A DNA stretch of 64,000 nt, taken from the NCBI RefSeq assembly GCF_910592395.1, contig NC_088313.1, forward strand, positions 9,548,501-9,612,500, read 5' to 3'. Every line of letters begins with the position of its first letter. Positions within the stretch are counted from its first letter, which is position 1. Shown piece by piece: positions 51,395-62,117 of this stretch. The position numbers and the translations under genes were made by a program. Below the pieces are notes generated by a model. It was not told where the DNA came from and ran no database searches. It saw nothing but the letters and a program-made list of their open reading frames with translations. The DNA is from Lineus longissimus (lineage: Eukaryota > Nemertea > Pilidiophora > Heteronemertea > Lineidae).

Positions 51395-51660
51395 GCACCA
51401 CACCACAATCTCAAGGGTAGGAATCGAACCCATGACCAAAACACGACACCACCATATCTAGGCTGAACTTTGACCCTACTTTGCATATGTTAATGAAGGC
51501 GAATCTACCTTGAACCTCATTATCATTAACCAGATATCTAAGACAAATTTTAAGAATTAAACCCATGAAAGAACACTACACCACCAAGACATTGCACTAC
51601 ACCACCATTTAAAACAACATGCTATAGGAATCGAACCTACCAAAGCACTACACCACCATC
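51395..51660 (-). repeat. tRNA-like SINE cluster
   Basis: On the minus strand, two copies of a B-box GGTTCGATTCC (51434-51419 and 51635-51620 regions) are each associated with TGGTGGTGTAGTGCTTTGG-like A-box words. The units repeat head-to-tail. Sequences do not fold as a full tRNA, so these are SINE-derived pol III promoter repeats. Confidence 0.55.
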
Positions 51661-51974
51661 TCAAAAAGACAGCACTCCCTTCTTGCCCCTGATAGAGTCA
51701 TCCACTCAGAGTTTACTTTAACGACGATAACAACAACATCGTCATGGAAAGTATCGAGGTGCCGTCTATGCCTGCGCCTCAATTCCAACTTTTATGAAAA
51801 CCCGTTGCATTTTCGTTTCTGTGTTTCGTTCCTGCGTTTCTGCGTTTCAGATTTCGTTTCTGTGTATCTTGTTTTACAAATACCCTAATTAAAAGAGCTT
51901 TTCGGACAGTTTCTTAAGATAACCAAACTGTTCTAAAATTGCCTACATGTATGTGTTTTTATTTGTATAACTCT

Positions 51975-52357
51975 ACCAATAGCCTCCAAAAATGATAAGA
52001 ATAGATAAGGATGAAGTTTGGAACCATAGAATTAAGGAGTCTATAACTAAAAAGCTGTTTTTTAGGGGGAACATAACACTACATTCGATTAATTAAATTT
52101 TTTTACCAATAGCTCCCAAAATGATAAGAATAGATAGGGATGAAGTTTGGAACCAGAGAATTTAGAAAACTATATCTAAAAAGCTGGGTTTTTTAGGGGG
52201 AACGTAACATGACATTCGATTAATTAAATGTTTTTACCAATAGCTCCCAAAAATGATAAGAATAGATACGGATGAAGTTTGGAACCAGAGAATTAACGAG
52301 TCTATAACTAAAAAGCTGGTTTTTTAGGGGGAACGAAGCATTACATTCGATTAATTT
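51975..52357. repeat. 132-bp tandem repeat x3
   Basis: Three units starting ACCAATAGC(C/T)(C)CC near 51975, 52106 and 52238 share ATGATAAGAATAGATA, GATGAAGTTTGGAACCA, CTAAAAAGCTG, TTTTTTAGGGGGAAC and ACATTCGATTAATT. High similarity; no gene. Confidence 0.9.
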
Positions 52358-52646
52358 AAAAACGAAAATAGAGTGCGGCCAGGATGGACCGGAACCCATG
52401 ACTGTGGAACCCGTCACAAAACAGCCGCTGTTCGTCACACTTGAATACCCTCGATATAAATTGTTTAGGCCGACAATATACTATCGAAATTCCCGATTTC
52501 TGGGATGTATATGCGCAACGAAATTGGCATTATCATACAGCTCAATAAGAAATGCTTTGCTTGTTGAAACCAGATTGCGAATAACGTTCTCTAAGACGAG
52601 TATGAAGGACAAATGGAAGCCAAAAAAACTGATGGAAATGACTTAC

Positions 52647-52812
52647 GTCTGCCTTTGCGTGGATATTTGGTCCCATTCCGGGATGTATGCATGGTCCCAT
52701 TCCGGGATGTGCAGTCCCATTCCTGAAGCTCTTTGCTGTTTGAAGGGATTAGAGCAGGAGCCCGTGGGGGTCTGGGTAGCTGAAAAGCGAACCAATTCTC
52801 CATTGTGTGATT
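52647..52812 (-). other. Exon-like ORF, unrecognised
   Basis: On the minus strand an open frame is bounded by acceptor CCTACAACAG|AATCA and donor CAGAC|GTAAGT. It reads GELVRFSATQTPTGSC and a near repeat HIPEWDHAYIPEWDQI. 166 bp. No family recognised and no partner exon located with certainty. Confidence 0.3.
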
Positions 52813-52908
52813 CTGTTGTAGGTATGTCACAGTTCATTTATATGGAAGTCTGCCGTGCATCTTGTGGTGGGTGTGGCTGTGAGGCCTATTACAAGGGGAT
52901 GAAAAAAT

Positions 52909-53770
52909 TGAACTAGATCAACTGGCAAGTGTACCCTTTGAAAACACTATCTCAATGTTCCCCATGCCCTGACGTATTATGATTGGACACTGCAAGACGT
53001 TTTCAGTGGTGGGGTACCCCCGCCAGACTTACGTAACTGATGCACGAAAATTGATCTAGATCAACTGGAAAGCGAACCAAATGTAACCAATTGCAAAATG
53101 TTCAGTACCATCCCAGGTACCATAGTTGGGCACTGCCAGCCATTTTTTTCAGTGGTGGGGTACCCCTGCCAGACACACCCAAAGGGCCACGCCCAAGAAT
53201 TGAACTAGATCAACTGGAAAGCGAACCGAATGAAACAAATTGCACAATATTCAGTACCATCCCAGGTACCATAAATGGGCACTGCCAGGCATTTTCTGTG
53301 GTGGAGTACCCCTGCCAGACACACCCAAAGGGCCACGCCCAAGAATTGAACTAGATCAACTGGAAAGCAAACCGAATGAAACCAATTGCAAAATGTTCAG
53401 TACCATCCCAGGTACCATAGATGAGCACTGCCAGATATTTTCAGTGGTGGGATACCCCTGCCAGACACACCCAAAGAGCCACGCCCAAGAATTGAGCTAG
53501 ATCAACTGGAAAGCGAACCGAATGAAACCAATTGCAAAATGTTCAGTACCATCCCAGGTACCATAGATGAGCACTGCCAGACATTTTCAGTGGTGGGATA
53601 CCCCTGCCAGACACACCCAAAGAGCCACGCCCAAGAATTGAGCTAGATCAACTGGAAAGCGAACCGAATGAAACCAATTGCAAAATGTTCAGTACCATCC
53701 CAGGTACCATAGATGGGCACTGCCAGACATTTTCAGTGGTGGGATACCCCTACCGGACACACCCAAAGGG
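52909..53770. repeat. 148-bp tandem array, ~5.8 copies
   Basis: Units begin TTGAACTAGATCAACTGGAA at about 52909 (partial, diverged), 53049, 53197, 53345, 53493 and 53639. Each contains CAATTGCAAAATGTTCAGTA, CCATCCCAGGTACCATAGAT, ATTTTCAGTGGTGGGGTACC and CCTGCCAGACACACCCAAAG. 148 is not divisible by three, so the long apparent frames change phase from unit to unit and are not coding. Confidence 0.93.
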
Positions 53771-53830
53771 CCACTGGATCTTTGCTGAACTGCGTGATAA
53801 AATGTTATACAATAATTATCTTTCACTTAC

Positions 53831-54116
53831 CTCGGGAACATGAAATCCACAGGGGCTGGGTGCACTGACGAAAGCTTCATGGAGCTGAAGCCCATTAGTA
53901 ATGCACTCTGAAGTGAGTGCGGGGCCCTAGGCCCAAATGGTTGCGACAAAAATCGACCACTTACGAAGATGGGAGAGTGTGAGACTTCCCCATCACAGGC
54001 ACTACAGATGTGCAGTGCCAAATCCAGAGCGCCCTGGGGTGTTCCCAGACAGTGGACACCAAGGAAATGATAACAAATGATGTTGACGTGGCAATTTGGT
54101 GTCCACTGCGCCTGCA
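53831..54116 (-). other. Exon-like ORF with strong donor, unrecognised
   Basis: Minus-strand frame reading GALDLALHICSACDGEVSH and ALLMGFSSMKLSSVHPAPVD, ending at donor GAG|GTAAGTG (53825-53831). Upstream ATGCAG near 54115 could be an acceptor. No homology recognised; adjacent to the CR1 fragment that starts at 54119. Confidence 0.25.
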
Positions 54117-54118
54117 TG

Positions 54119-55813
54119 ACCGCAACTAGGAGTAGGGAAACATTCGATCACGAAACTACAGGTTGGAAATAGCGTCTTCACCCAAGCCAAAGATATGGCT
54201 AACGCCCTAAACCGCCAGTTCACAGGTGTTTTCAACAAAAAGCAGCCCCTAAGCCTTTCTCAACTGTCAGGTGACAAAGCTCAACGCTCCCCATCTGGAG
54301 TCAACACCATGCCGGACATCGAGGTTAACGTCCAAGGCGTCGAAAAACTCCTAAGCAACCTGAACCCAAATAAAGCAGCGGGCCCAGACAACTTCAGTCC
54401 AAGGATACTGAAAACGCTGTCCTCAGTCCTGGCGCCCACTTTGACTATAATATTCAGTCGGTCCCTGATGGAAGGAGTGGTACCAAGCGACTGGAGACAT
54501 GCCCTAGTGACGCCCATCTATAAGAAAGGGGACAAATCAGATCCGGCCAACTATAGGCCAGTCTCCTTGACTTGTATCTGCTCCAAGTTAATGGAACATG
54601 TTGTAACTAGTAACATCATGAGGCACGCACGCAATCATAACCTCCTGTATGATCTCCAACACGGCTTTCGAGACAAAAGATCTTGTGAAACTGAACTACT
54701 AGGTTTCATTGACGACCTGGCAAGAAACATGGACAAAGGCAAACAAACCGATGTGGTAATAATGGACTTTGCTAAAGCATTTGACAAAGTGGAACATCTC
54801 AGGCTCTGCCACAAGCTAAGACGATACGGCACCCGTGGCCACACCAACCGATGGATCCAGAGCTTTCTTTCAGGGAGAACCCAGAGGGTGGTACTCAACG
54901 GGGAGAGGTCGGAACTCGGTGATGTGCTATCGGGTGTCCCTCAAGGTTCGGTCCTGGGGCCGTGCTTGTTCCTATTTTACATAAACGACATGCCAGATGA
55001 AGTCAGATCAAGGATCAGACTCTTCGCAGATGATACAATAATGTATATAACTGTTAGCGCCGATTCGCCATACACACTGCAGGAGGACCTATAGACCGTC
55101 TGTCCAAATGGGAGCCGGATTGGTTCATGGCTTTCCACCCCGACAAATGCGAGGTTATGTCTATAACAAGAAAAAGGGATCCAGTACTCTGGTCATACCA
55201 TCTGAGAGGCCATGAACTAAGGCGAGCAGACAAAGCAAAGTATCTCGGGGTCACAATAACAGCTACGCTATCATGGAAGCAGCACATAAACAACGTGACG
55301 TCCAAAGCAAATTCCACACTTGGCTTCCTGAGAAGAAACCTACGGGTGAACTCCAGAGAGATAAAGGAGAGGGCATATTTTGCGCTTGTCCGTTCAAACT
55401 TAGAGTACTGCGCATCGGTTTGGGACCCACATGACCAACAGGCCGCAAGAAATATCGAGATGGTACAGCGCCGTGCGGCAAGATATGTTACAGGCCGCTT
55501 TGAAAGAAGAGCGAGCGTGAGCGCGATACTCCAGGAACTCAACTGGACCACCTTAAAACAGAGACGCTCGGATCAGAAGCTAGCTATGATCTACAAAATC
55601 AGGAAAGGTCTTGTAGCTATGAACGAAAGAGACCACGGCCTAATACCACTCACAAGCCAAGTGCGGTATAACAATTCATGCAGCTACCATATACCAAGGG
55701 CAAACAACTCGTTCTTCCCCTCATCTATAGGGTTGTGGAACAGTTTGCCCGAGGTGGTCGTGACCAGCTCCAGTCTTGAGCAATTCAAGACTGGACTGAA
55801 AATCCATCATTAA
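54119..55813 (+). pseudogene. CR1-like reverse transcriptase, one frameshift
   Basis: Residues from 54195: VQGVEKLLSNLNPNKAAGPD, SDWRHALVTPIYKKGDKSD, PANYRPVSLTCICSKLMEHV, motif A DVVIMDFAKAFDKVEH (catalytic Asp present), motif B SGVPQGSVLGPCLFLFYIND, motif C RLFADDTIMY. At about 55092 a TAG and frame change occur; the continuation (55127-55813) has AFHPDKCEVMSITRK, AKYLGVTITATLSWKQHI, the RRAARYVTGRFERRASVS block and IGLWNSLPEVV near the end. All RT catalytic residues are intact. Apart from 5' truncation and this one lesion the copy is well preserved. It belongs to a different CR1/Jockey subgroup from the RT at 24256. Confidence 0.9.
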
Positions 55814-55975
55814 ACAATAACTGACCCAGAGCTCTGTAACATCTTGAGCTCTGGGCTCATAAGTGGCCACCAACATCTGGGCCATTTACCCGCTGCGCAC
55901 ACACATTGCCAGTTACATTAATCTTCAATATGATGAAGGAAGTTAACTTAACGGAAGAAGAAGAAGAAGAACTGA
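54119..55975 (+). mobile_element. 5'-truncated CR1-like LINE
   Basis: Open frame from about 54119, RT and C-terminal domain, a ~150-bp 3' UTR with an imperfect hairpin (AGAGCTCTGTAAC..TTGAGCTCTGG) and a terminal GAAGAAGAAGAAGAA run (55957-55972). Endonuclease missing. Confidence 0.85.
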
Positions 55976-56815
55976 ATGAAGAGATCATTCAGGGACTGTC
56001 TGACAGCTGTGATTGTTGACCCGACGTCATGACATCATGATGACGTCATGGCATCCTTGTGATGTCACCAGTGACTTGTAGCCTGAGCCTACATGCTCTG
56101 TTGCTCATGGCAACAAAAGAGGACCAAAATGAAGGATTTTGGCTACTGGGCACCGTGCACTGATGGTATGAAGCAACCATGTGTGCCTGATAGGTCATGA
56201 AAGTGCAGAAAATGCGGTTTCGTCAAGAGAGACTCATCAGATGCGTGTGGCGACAAAGAAATACAGTTGGATATACAGAGGTATCCTGATAGCGGGACCG
56301 CAAGGAGTCAATTTCTCCCCTTGATTCACATAGAGTAGATCTTGGTCAGTCCATCCAGGCAGTATGGCCTGCTGGAGGGCGGTCTGAGCCAAGCAGTTGG
56401 CAACAAGTTGGTCTAGATGGTTAAAAGTTTAACCTGTGTGCCTAAAGAAGACACGTGAAACCGGAGAGGTTGAAACAGCTGGACAGTAAAGGAAATAAGT
56501 ATACGGAGAGAAATAGTATTTAAATAACGTGGCAATCGGATCCATCCACGGACATTTTGCGATTGGTTTGCAAATGAAGATGACCTCAGAAATAAGTATG
56601 AGGAGCTCCCATTCAGGAATTACAAGTATCGTCAGGGAAAACACAATGTTTCATGTTATACCAATATGAAACGGCCATGACTTCTTGATTGTATAAAGTG
56701 GCTCACAACAATCTCCTGTAATTGTCATGAATAGGGGATCACCCATGTATTTTCTACAAACCAGTTCCTTCTGATCTTATGAAACTGATCCTTCCTGAGG
56801 ACATCGTTCTTGGAT
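55976..56815. other. Intergenic; CRE-like palindromes
   Basis: No gene. Near 56021-56060 CGACGTCATGACATCATGATG and TGACGTCATGG form a nested palindrome with a TGACGTCA core at about 56041. A minus-strand frame 56644-56429 shows no motif. Confidence 0.4.
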
Positions 56816-56817
56816 GT

Positions 56818-56914
56818 ACTGTAAAATATGTGATAAGCGAACGGCCCACAAAACTGTTCGAGAGGAAATCATTGCGTATACATGTTCAGGTCCTTTGAAA
56901 TAGGCCTAGATGAC
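56818..56914. repeat. 95-bp inverted repeat, left partner
   Basis: TACTGTAAAATATGTGATAA through TTGAAATAGGCCTAG is the reverse complement of about 62022-62117, with a handful of mismatches. The pair encloses the transposase and the second duplicated segment. Confidence 0.85.
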
Positions 56915-57769
56915 GCTGATGACAAGTGTCGTTTTCATGTGGTTATAGCCTAGGTGTTATTGGTGGTAGACTTCTACCCCGTTCGTGCAAAAGTACTTGG
57001 GCTCATTGAGTTGAATTGGATGAAAAGAAAGACAAACAGGATGTGATGATTAATACTAGGTTTAAGTCAATTCTTCGTCCAAATCTACAAATTCTAGACC
57101 ACTGTCTTCGATTTCAATGTTATCAAAATCAATAATGTCTTGATCAACGTGATCTGGCATTGGCTCATCTCCTTGAAGCAGTCCGCACGCACGCCAGGCC
57201 GTATGGATTGCCTCTTCCGTTGTAGGGCCCCAGGAGTCGCTGATAATGCGCAAAAGCGTATCCCTAGTAATTGGCTCACAACGACCATGTTCATCATTAC
57301 TTTGGATCTTCCAGGCCTTCCACATTTTACGCATGTTAATTTTGAAGGAACGGATGACAGTTTTATCAAATGGCTGGACCAAAGAAGTACATCTTCCTGA
57401 TACCAACTGGATAAAACCAGGCGCATCTTCAATGTGATGCTGAACCTGGGCATTTCTATGGGCTGGGAACATGTCCCATATCAACAAAAATGGAAAGGCA
57501 TAACCTACAAAAGGGAGAAGACTGTCATTAACCTACGATAGTAGTGTCTGCCAGTTTGCCCAACCCGTTTCAGACCCGGTTACTCGGACATTGTCCGGTG
57601 CATTTTCCCTCAAATCCTGGATTACTTCCCCGTCAGCCCTCAGTCCTCTGAGTATCACACACGCAGGCATCTTTCTCCCATCCCTTGTAATCCCTAAAGT
57701 TACTGTACATCCTAGTTTCGGATTCCCTCGGGACGTGCGAAGATCAATTTGTTTTGCCCCCTTTTCATT

Positions 57770-57850
57770 GTATTGTATCGTATCGTATCGCATCGCATCG
57801 TATCGCATCGCATCGCATCGCATCGCATCGTATTGTATTGTATTGTGGCG
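57770..57850. repeat. Pentanucleotide microsatellite in transposase ORF
   Basis: About fifteen tandem 5-bp units CGTAT/CGCAT/TGTAT. It sits inside the transposase coding sequence between FALFDKAPQ and KGAKQIDL. Seen in three frames it yields the Arg/Tyr/Asp-rich runs. Confidence 0.95.
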
Positions 57851-58237
57851 CCTTGTCAAAAAGAGCAAACGTTTCATTCATGTTTATCACAAGTTCAATC
57901 CCATTTTCATCAACCGTCTGGGTAACATTTTGCTGAAAATTGGCCACAAGTTCATCCGCATTTTCGGGAAAAGCCGTAACATTTTTGCATTGTTTCCTAA
58001 AACTAATACCGTTCCTAGAGAGAAAACCAGTTAGCCACCCCCTGGACGCCCTGAAGTTTGTTAATTGTGGCCGATGCTGCCGGTATTCCTGTTGCTGCTG
58101 TTCGGGGAGCACTGCCCACCATGTTCGGAAAGACTGTTCAGCTTTAATCATCATGTCGTCACCCGAGACAGGTACCCCATGTTGTCGCCTTGTTGCCATC
58201 CATTCACGAACTGACCTGTCAACCTCTGGCCATAAGG

Positions 58238-58372
58238 CTGAAAGAAATGTGGACTTTAGAAAAGAACAATTTCAAATTTAAAGTTCCAGGTTCTCATGGA
58301 CATCAAATTTGAAAAGAAAATGACATGGAAGATGGCGTTAATTTTCTGTTAAAAGTACAATACAGCACTCAC
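58238..58372 (-). other. Intron of pogo-like transposase
   Basis: 135-bp GT...AG intron on the minus strand: donor GTGAGTGCTG at 58372, acceptor ACATTTCTTTCAG at 58238. Joining exon 1 and exon 2 across it keeps the frame and places LWPEVDRSVREWM directly after the first HTH, as in intact family members. Confidence 0.75.
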
Positions 58373-58721
58373 CAATGCCTCTTTGTCTTTGTCTGCGCCT
58401 GTTGACCTGCCTGCTCGTAGTTTCGCGATGTCTCTCTCGGAGGTCATCCTCTTCGCGGAGCCATCGGCGCATAGTCCCGGAGGGGATGTTATACTCCCTG
58501 GCAAACTGGGGCGATGAAATCCCATGAGGCTGCCTGATGTTTTCGTTTTCATAGACATCGAGCAGACGGATTTTCTCCGCCAGTGAATACGATCGGTGAC
58601 GACGAGCAGGAGGTTGTAAGGCATCGACATTTTCATCAACATTATTGATGTCGCCATTATCCATTGGATGAACGAAATCAGAAAACATTATCAAAATGCC
58701 AAAAAAGACAGTGCACATCAT

Positions 58722-58876
58722 TTTGGTTTCTTGCTGACGCTTGCGATTGACAATCTTAAATGCACGAGGAGGCCAGCGTTAAATCGGTTATTCAATATCA
58801 TCTAAATTCAAAGTGATATCAGACATGGATTTTGTGGTACATGTACATGCTCAATAAATCGTGTAATTAGCGTCAT
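58722..58876. other. Spacer
   Basis: Short AT-rich stretch between the transposase start and the duplicated segment. Confidence 0.35.
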
Positions 58877-58940
58877 CCAGAAGTATTAAGGTAGCAGGAA
58901 GGGTTGGGCGTTTGTGGTTTCTGAGTCTGAGGGGGTCGGT

Positions 58941-59008
58941 GTCTGTTGACTGTGCTTTAAGAGAGACTAGGCATGGCGCCAGTCTCTCTTAAAGCACAGT
59001 CAACAGGC
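58941..59008. repeat. 28-bp hairpin, copy 2
   Basis: Left arm 58941-58968 and right arm 58981-59008, one mismatch, loop AGGCATGGCGCC (itself containing the palindrome GGCGCC). Confidence 0.9.
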
Positions 59009-59242
59009 ATTTGGTCTCAGTATTTGGGTTTTGATTGCCATGACTGTACCCCTGTAAAAGTCAGAGGAGGAGAAGTTTGGAATGATGAAAGCATTGAAGA
59101 AGAAGAAATGTTATTATTGAGGAAAGCAAAATTTATTATGAGACGAGAAGGCAGTGTCCTGACTTGATTATTTTGAAAATGGCAGTCTGAACACATTAAA
59201 AGGTGGAACATGGCATTTTATCGACTTTGAAGTGTTCCGCAG

Positions 59243-60520
59243 TTAAAGGGAGACTATAGGCAGCAGCTAGGTAGGCAAGATAAAGTCATACAAATTTGCC
59301 AATAGGGGTCAGTCATATCTCTAGGCATGGCGCCAGTCTCTCTTAAAGCACAGTCAAGAGGCATTTGGTCTTAGTATTTGGGTAAGTACAGAATCAAGGC
59401 AGCTCAGAGAGCAATGATTGAACGATGCTGTGGACAAGTCCAAGGATACTGCATCAGTCACGACCAACTTCTCATCAGAAAGCGTCACCACCAGCATATT
59501 CAATGTTCAGTTCCAACCTGTACCAGTCCAATGCACGCCTGTCATGGTCAGCAGTGGTCAGCTTAGCGCGATATGGAACATTCTTCCGAAACTCAAGCGA
59601 GGGAAGTCTGCTCATTAGCCTATCTCGCGCACTGCTCCTTCTTGTCAAACATCGTAGTGAAATCGTGGTACAGTGGGGCGTCCTCGAGGATTGCAGCTGG
59701 TCGGACAGACGTGAGGTGGAATGTGGGCGGCTGCACTTCTTCGTTGATGTGCGATGGCAGATAGCACAGTTGTTGCGTTGCATGACAGCTGAAAGTGAAT
59801 GTGATATCATAGAACTGAGGCGTTTGCAATGAGACTATAGGTGAAGTAGAAGCAAGGAGTGAAATGGGCCATCTTCCAGTGACTAATATACAGAGTAAGG
59901 GCACTGGGTGTTGTTAGATTCAGCATTGAATGTATTCCTCGTACAAGCGTGAATAGTGTGGACATACAGTGAGAGGTGAGAGACCCCTATTGACTACTTC
60001 TTGTAACTTTATCTTGGATATTATATTAGTATTGAACTTCTAGCCATGGAATATGAAGAAATTGAAGTTGTAGGCATGGAATATGAAAAATTATTCAACG
60101 GTGAAAGACATTATTCCATGAGGCTTTGCCGTGATCGCAAAGGACGCGACGCGATTGGTTCACATGCTAATGAGGTATGATAATGATAATTACCTCTATA
60201 ATGCTACTTGGATAGCGACTGTGTTGTTGATTGCAACAGTGGTCTATGTCAATGTGTGCCTGTAATGTCAATGAAGTATGATGAGGTGATGACGATAGTG
60301 CAATTATTAAATATTGGCAAGAGATCATACTACAAGATAGGTCTTGTTTTTGACAGATGACTGTGCGACATTCCCATTGGGTCTTGTTAGAGTCAGCGCT
60401 GCATGTATTCCTTGTACAAGCTTGAATAGTTGTGACGACTTTGAGGGGTGAGAGACCCCTATCGGCTACTTCGGCTAACTTTATCTTGCCTACCTAGCTG
60501 CTGGCAATAGTGCCCCTTTA
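59243..60520. mobile_element. TTAA-family element, larger copy
   Basis: Left end TTAAAGGGAGACTATAGGCA and right end TGGCAATAGTGCCCCTTTAT with inner CTTTATCTTGCCTACCTAGC, complementary to GCTAGGTAGGCAAGATAAAG at the left. The right TTAA is changed to TTAT. No transposase ORF. Contains the 130-bp core shared with 33675 and 61507. Confidence 0.6.
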
Positions 60521-60836
60521 TCAAGATTGAAACCCACTGTGCGGGGCTAAGAAATTACCTTTATAATCCTAGTTGGATAACCACTAGATGATTTGAAGAG
60601 TGCTCTGGGGATGTGTGCCTGTAATGTCAATGAAAGTATGATGAGGTGATGACGATAGTGGAATGACGAAATACTGGAAAGAGATCTATTCCTAGAAGAA
60701 CATATGTCCTGTTTTGACTAGGTGGCGCATTTTAGAATCAGCAGTGAGCACTGTGTGTAACATGGTGGAGGCAGCGGAGATAATAACTGTGTCGAAAGTA
60801 TTGTTATAGGGCCTTCCCTAGGCCCATGGGGTTAAA

Positions 60837-60955
60837 TTTACAATCCACGATTGAAAAGACGTAGTTTGATCGCATTCAACTATAAATCCATTGAACAGTT
60901 GTGTTCCTTTAGTCAACCGATGACCTTTTGTTGGGCCATGATCGGGGATTGTAAA
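60837..60955. mobile_element. TTTACAATC MITE, copy 3
   Basis: 119 bp, ends TTTACAATCCACGATTG and ATCGGGGATTGTAAA, at the equivalent place of the duplicated segment as the copy at 33062, so this insertion predates the duplication. Confidence 0.8.
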
Positions 60956-62021
60956 CTGTAAATGTATTATGGACTGGGAGACAGGGGAAACACAACTGAA
61001 ATAGACCAAAACAAGTGATTTTGGGGCTTTGGTTTAGACGCATGCCCCACATGCGCCATGCGGGATTATACGGTTCGTGAACTTGTTGACATCTACATGA
61101 TCTAGTGCTGTTATTGGTCATGGTATGGTACATGGTAGGCCTAATCATCATGGCTATATGTTTCAGGAAAAGCTCGGAGTAAAATGAACTGCCGATGAAT
61201 AATGATGTTGTTCATGTTTACCATGTTTACCATGTTTACTAGTACATAGCCATAGGGTATGCACTGGCCAGTGCACTTTGTGCACGTCGTCATGGTCATG
61301 TACGTGATTCCTTGCATATTTTGTTTTTTGAATGCGCATGCTTTTTGGGCAAAATCACTTGTACCAACACTAATGAATAATGTCTTCTTATCCCTATGAC
61401 TCCATACACAGTGAGGGCATTGTCCCATTCCCATCAAATGGTAACTTATTGTACCGTATTAGGGTGGAAGTTGGGGAGCAGATACCTACCGTTGCACGCC
61501 TGTCATAATCAGCAGTGATGAGCTTAGCGCGATATGGAACATTCTTCAGAAACTCAAGCGAGGGAAGTCTGCTCATTAGCATATCTCGCGCACTGCTCCT
61601 TCTTGTCAAACATCGTAGTGAAATCGTAATGGAAAACGTCTGGCTTTGCGCCAGACGTTGAGACTAATAAGTGAAGAACTAATAGGTAAAGAACTTCTAC
61701 TTGCGCGAGACTGCTCTGATAAAATTATCATTGCAGAGACTACGGTGACGTACACATATATTTTTTACAATCAAAAATGCCCTCAAAAGACGACATGGAA
61801 TGATTATTTTATTGATATTTCCTACTATATACCTTCCAATTATCACTTTATACAAATAGATCGGCGTTAGGTCGCATGCTTTTCTTTCCTGGTGACACTA
61901 TAAAGCAAAATAGTTGCAACCCCGTAAATGCGCTATAAGTCCAATAATAAGTGACGGTGACCCGTTATAAATGTTTCGCCAGCTTCGCTTTTTTGCCGCT
62001 ACGCGGCGCGTTGGGCCCTTG

Positions 62022-62117
62022 CGTCTAGGCCTATTTCAAAGGACCTGCACATGTATACGCAATGATTTCCTCTCGACCAGTTGTGTGGGCCGTTCGCTTA
62101 TCGCATATTTTACAGTA
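62022..62117. repeat. 95-bp inverted repeat, right partner
   Basis: AGGCCTATTTCAAAGGACCT through ATATTTTACAGTA; reverse complement of 56818-56914. Confidence 0.85.

Larger units (their letters stand above)
57062..58664 (-). pseudogene. pogo/Tigger-like transposase, spliced and decayed
   Basis: Exon 1 (58664-58373) starts MDNGDINNVDEN and carries a psq/CENP-B-type HTH: YSLAEKIRLLDVYENENIR, ISSPQFAREYNIPSGTMRRW. Donor ATTG|GTGAGT, acceptor TTTCTTTCAG: a 135-bp intron (58372-58238). Exon 2 has the second HTH (LWPEVDRSVREWM, RTWW, ASRGWLTGFLSRNGIS), then the first DDE strand, NMNETFALFD, where the catalytic Asp of the usual 'NMDET' is Asn. A (CGCAT)n microsatellite interrupts the ORF (57770-57850), followed by KQIDLRTSRGNPKLGCTVTL and RVTGSETGWANW. 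After a stop at 57533 another frame gives LLIWDMFPAHRN (second Asp) and CTSLVQPFDKTVIRSFK (third acidic region), ending in an acidic tail at 57062. About 50 residues seem missing between the last two parts. Confidence 0.85.
58877..62026. repeat. Duplicated segment, copy 2
   Basis: Second copy of the segment at 28905-34163, same orientation, about 3.15 kb. It includes the hairpin (58941-59008), the short ORF 58973-59167, a TTAA-family MITE left end (59243), a third partial copy of the hairpin arm (59325-59360), two copies of the TGATGAGGTGATGACGATAG word (60277, 60640), and the 60540-62026 block. Confidence 0.8.

Noticed and set aside
51395-51440. Possible tRNA gene on the minus strand
   Set aside because: Has a B-box but no acceptor stem, anticodon arm or proper A-box spacing; treated as SINE-derived.
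53091-53500. Two overlapping repeat-containing ORFs
   Set aside because: The 148-bp period shifts phase each unit, so no continuous repeat protein can be encoded.
52909-53770. CRISPR-like regular repeats
   Set aside because: Units are contiguous 148-bp tandem copies with no unique spacers, in a eukaryotic repeat context.
57505-57532. Second intron in the pogo-like transposase
   Set aside because: GT...AG borders exist, but the interval is only 28 bp, too short to splice, and about 50 expected residues are missing; a deletion with frameshift is more likely.
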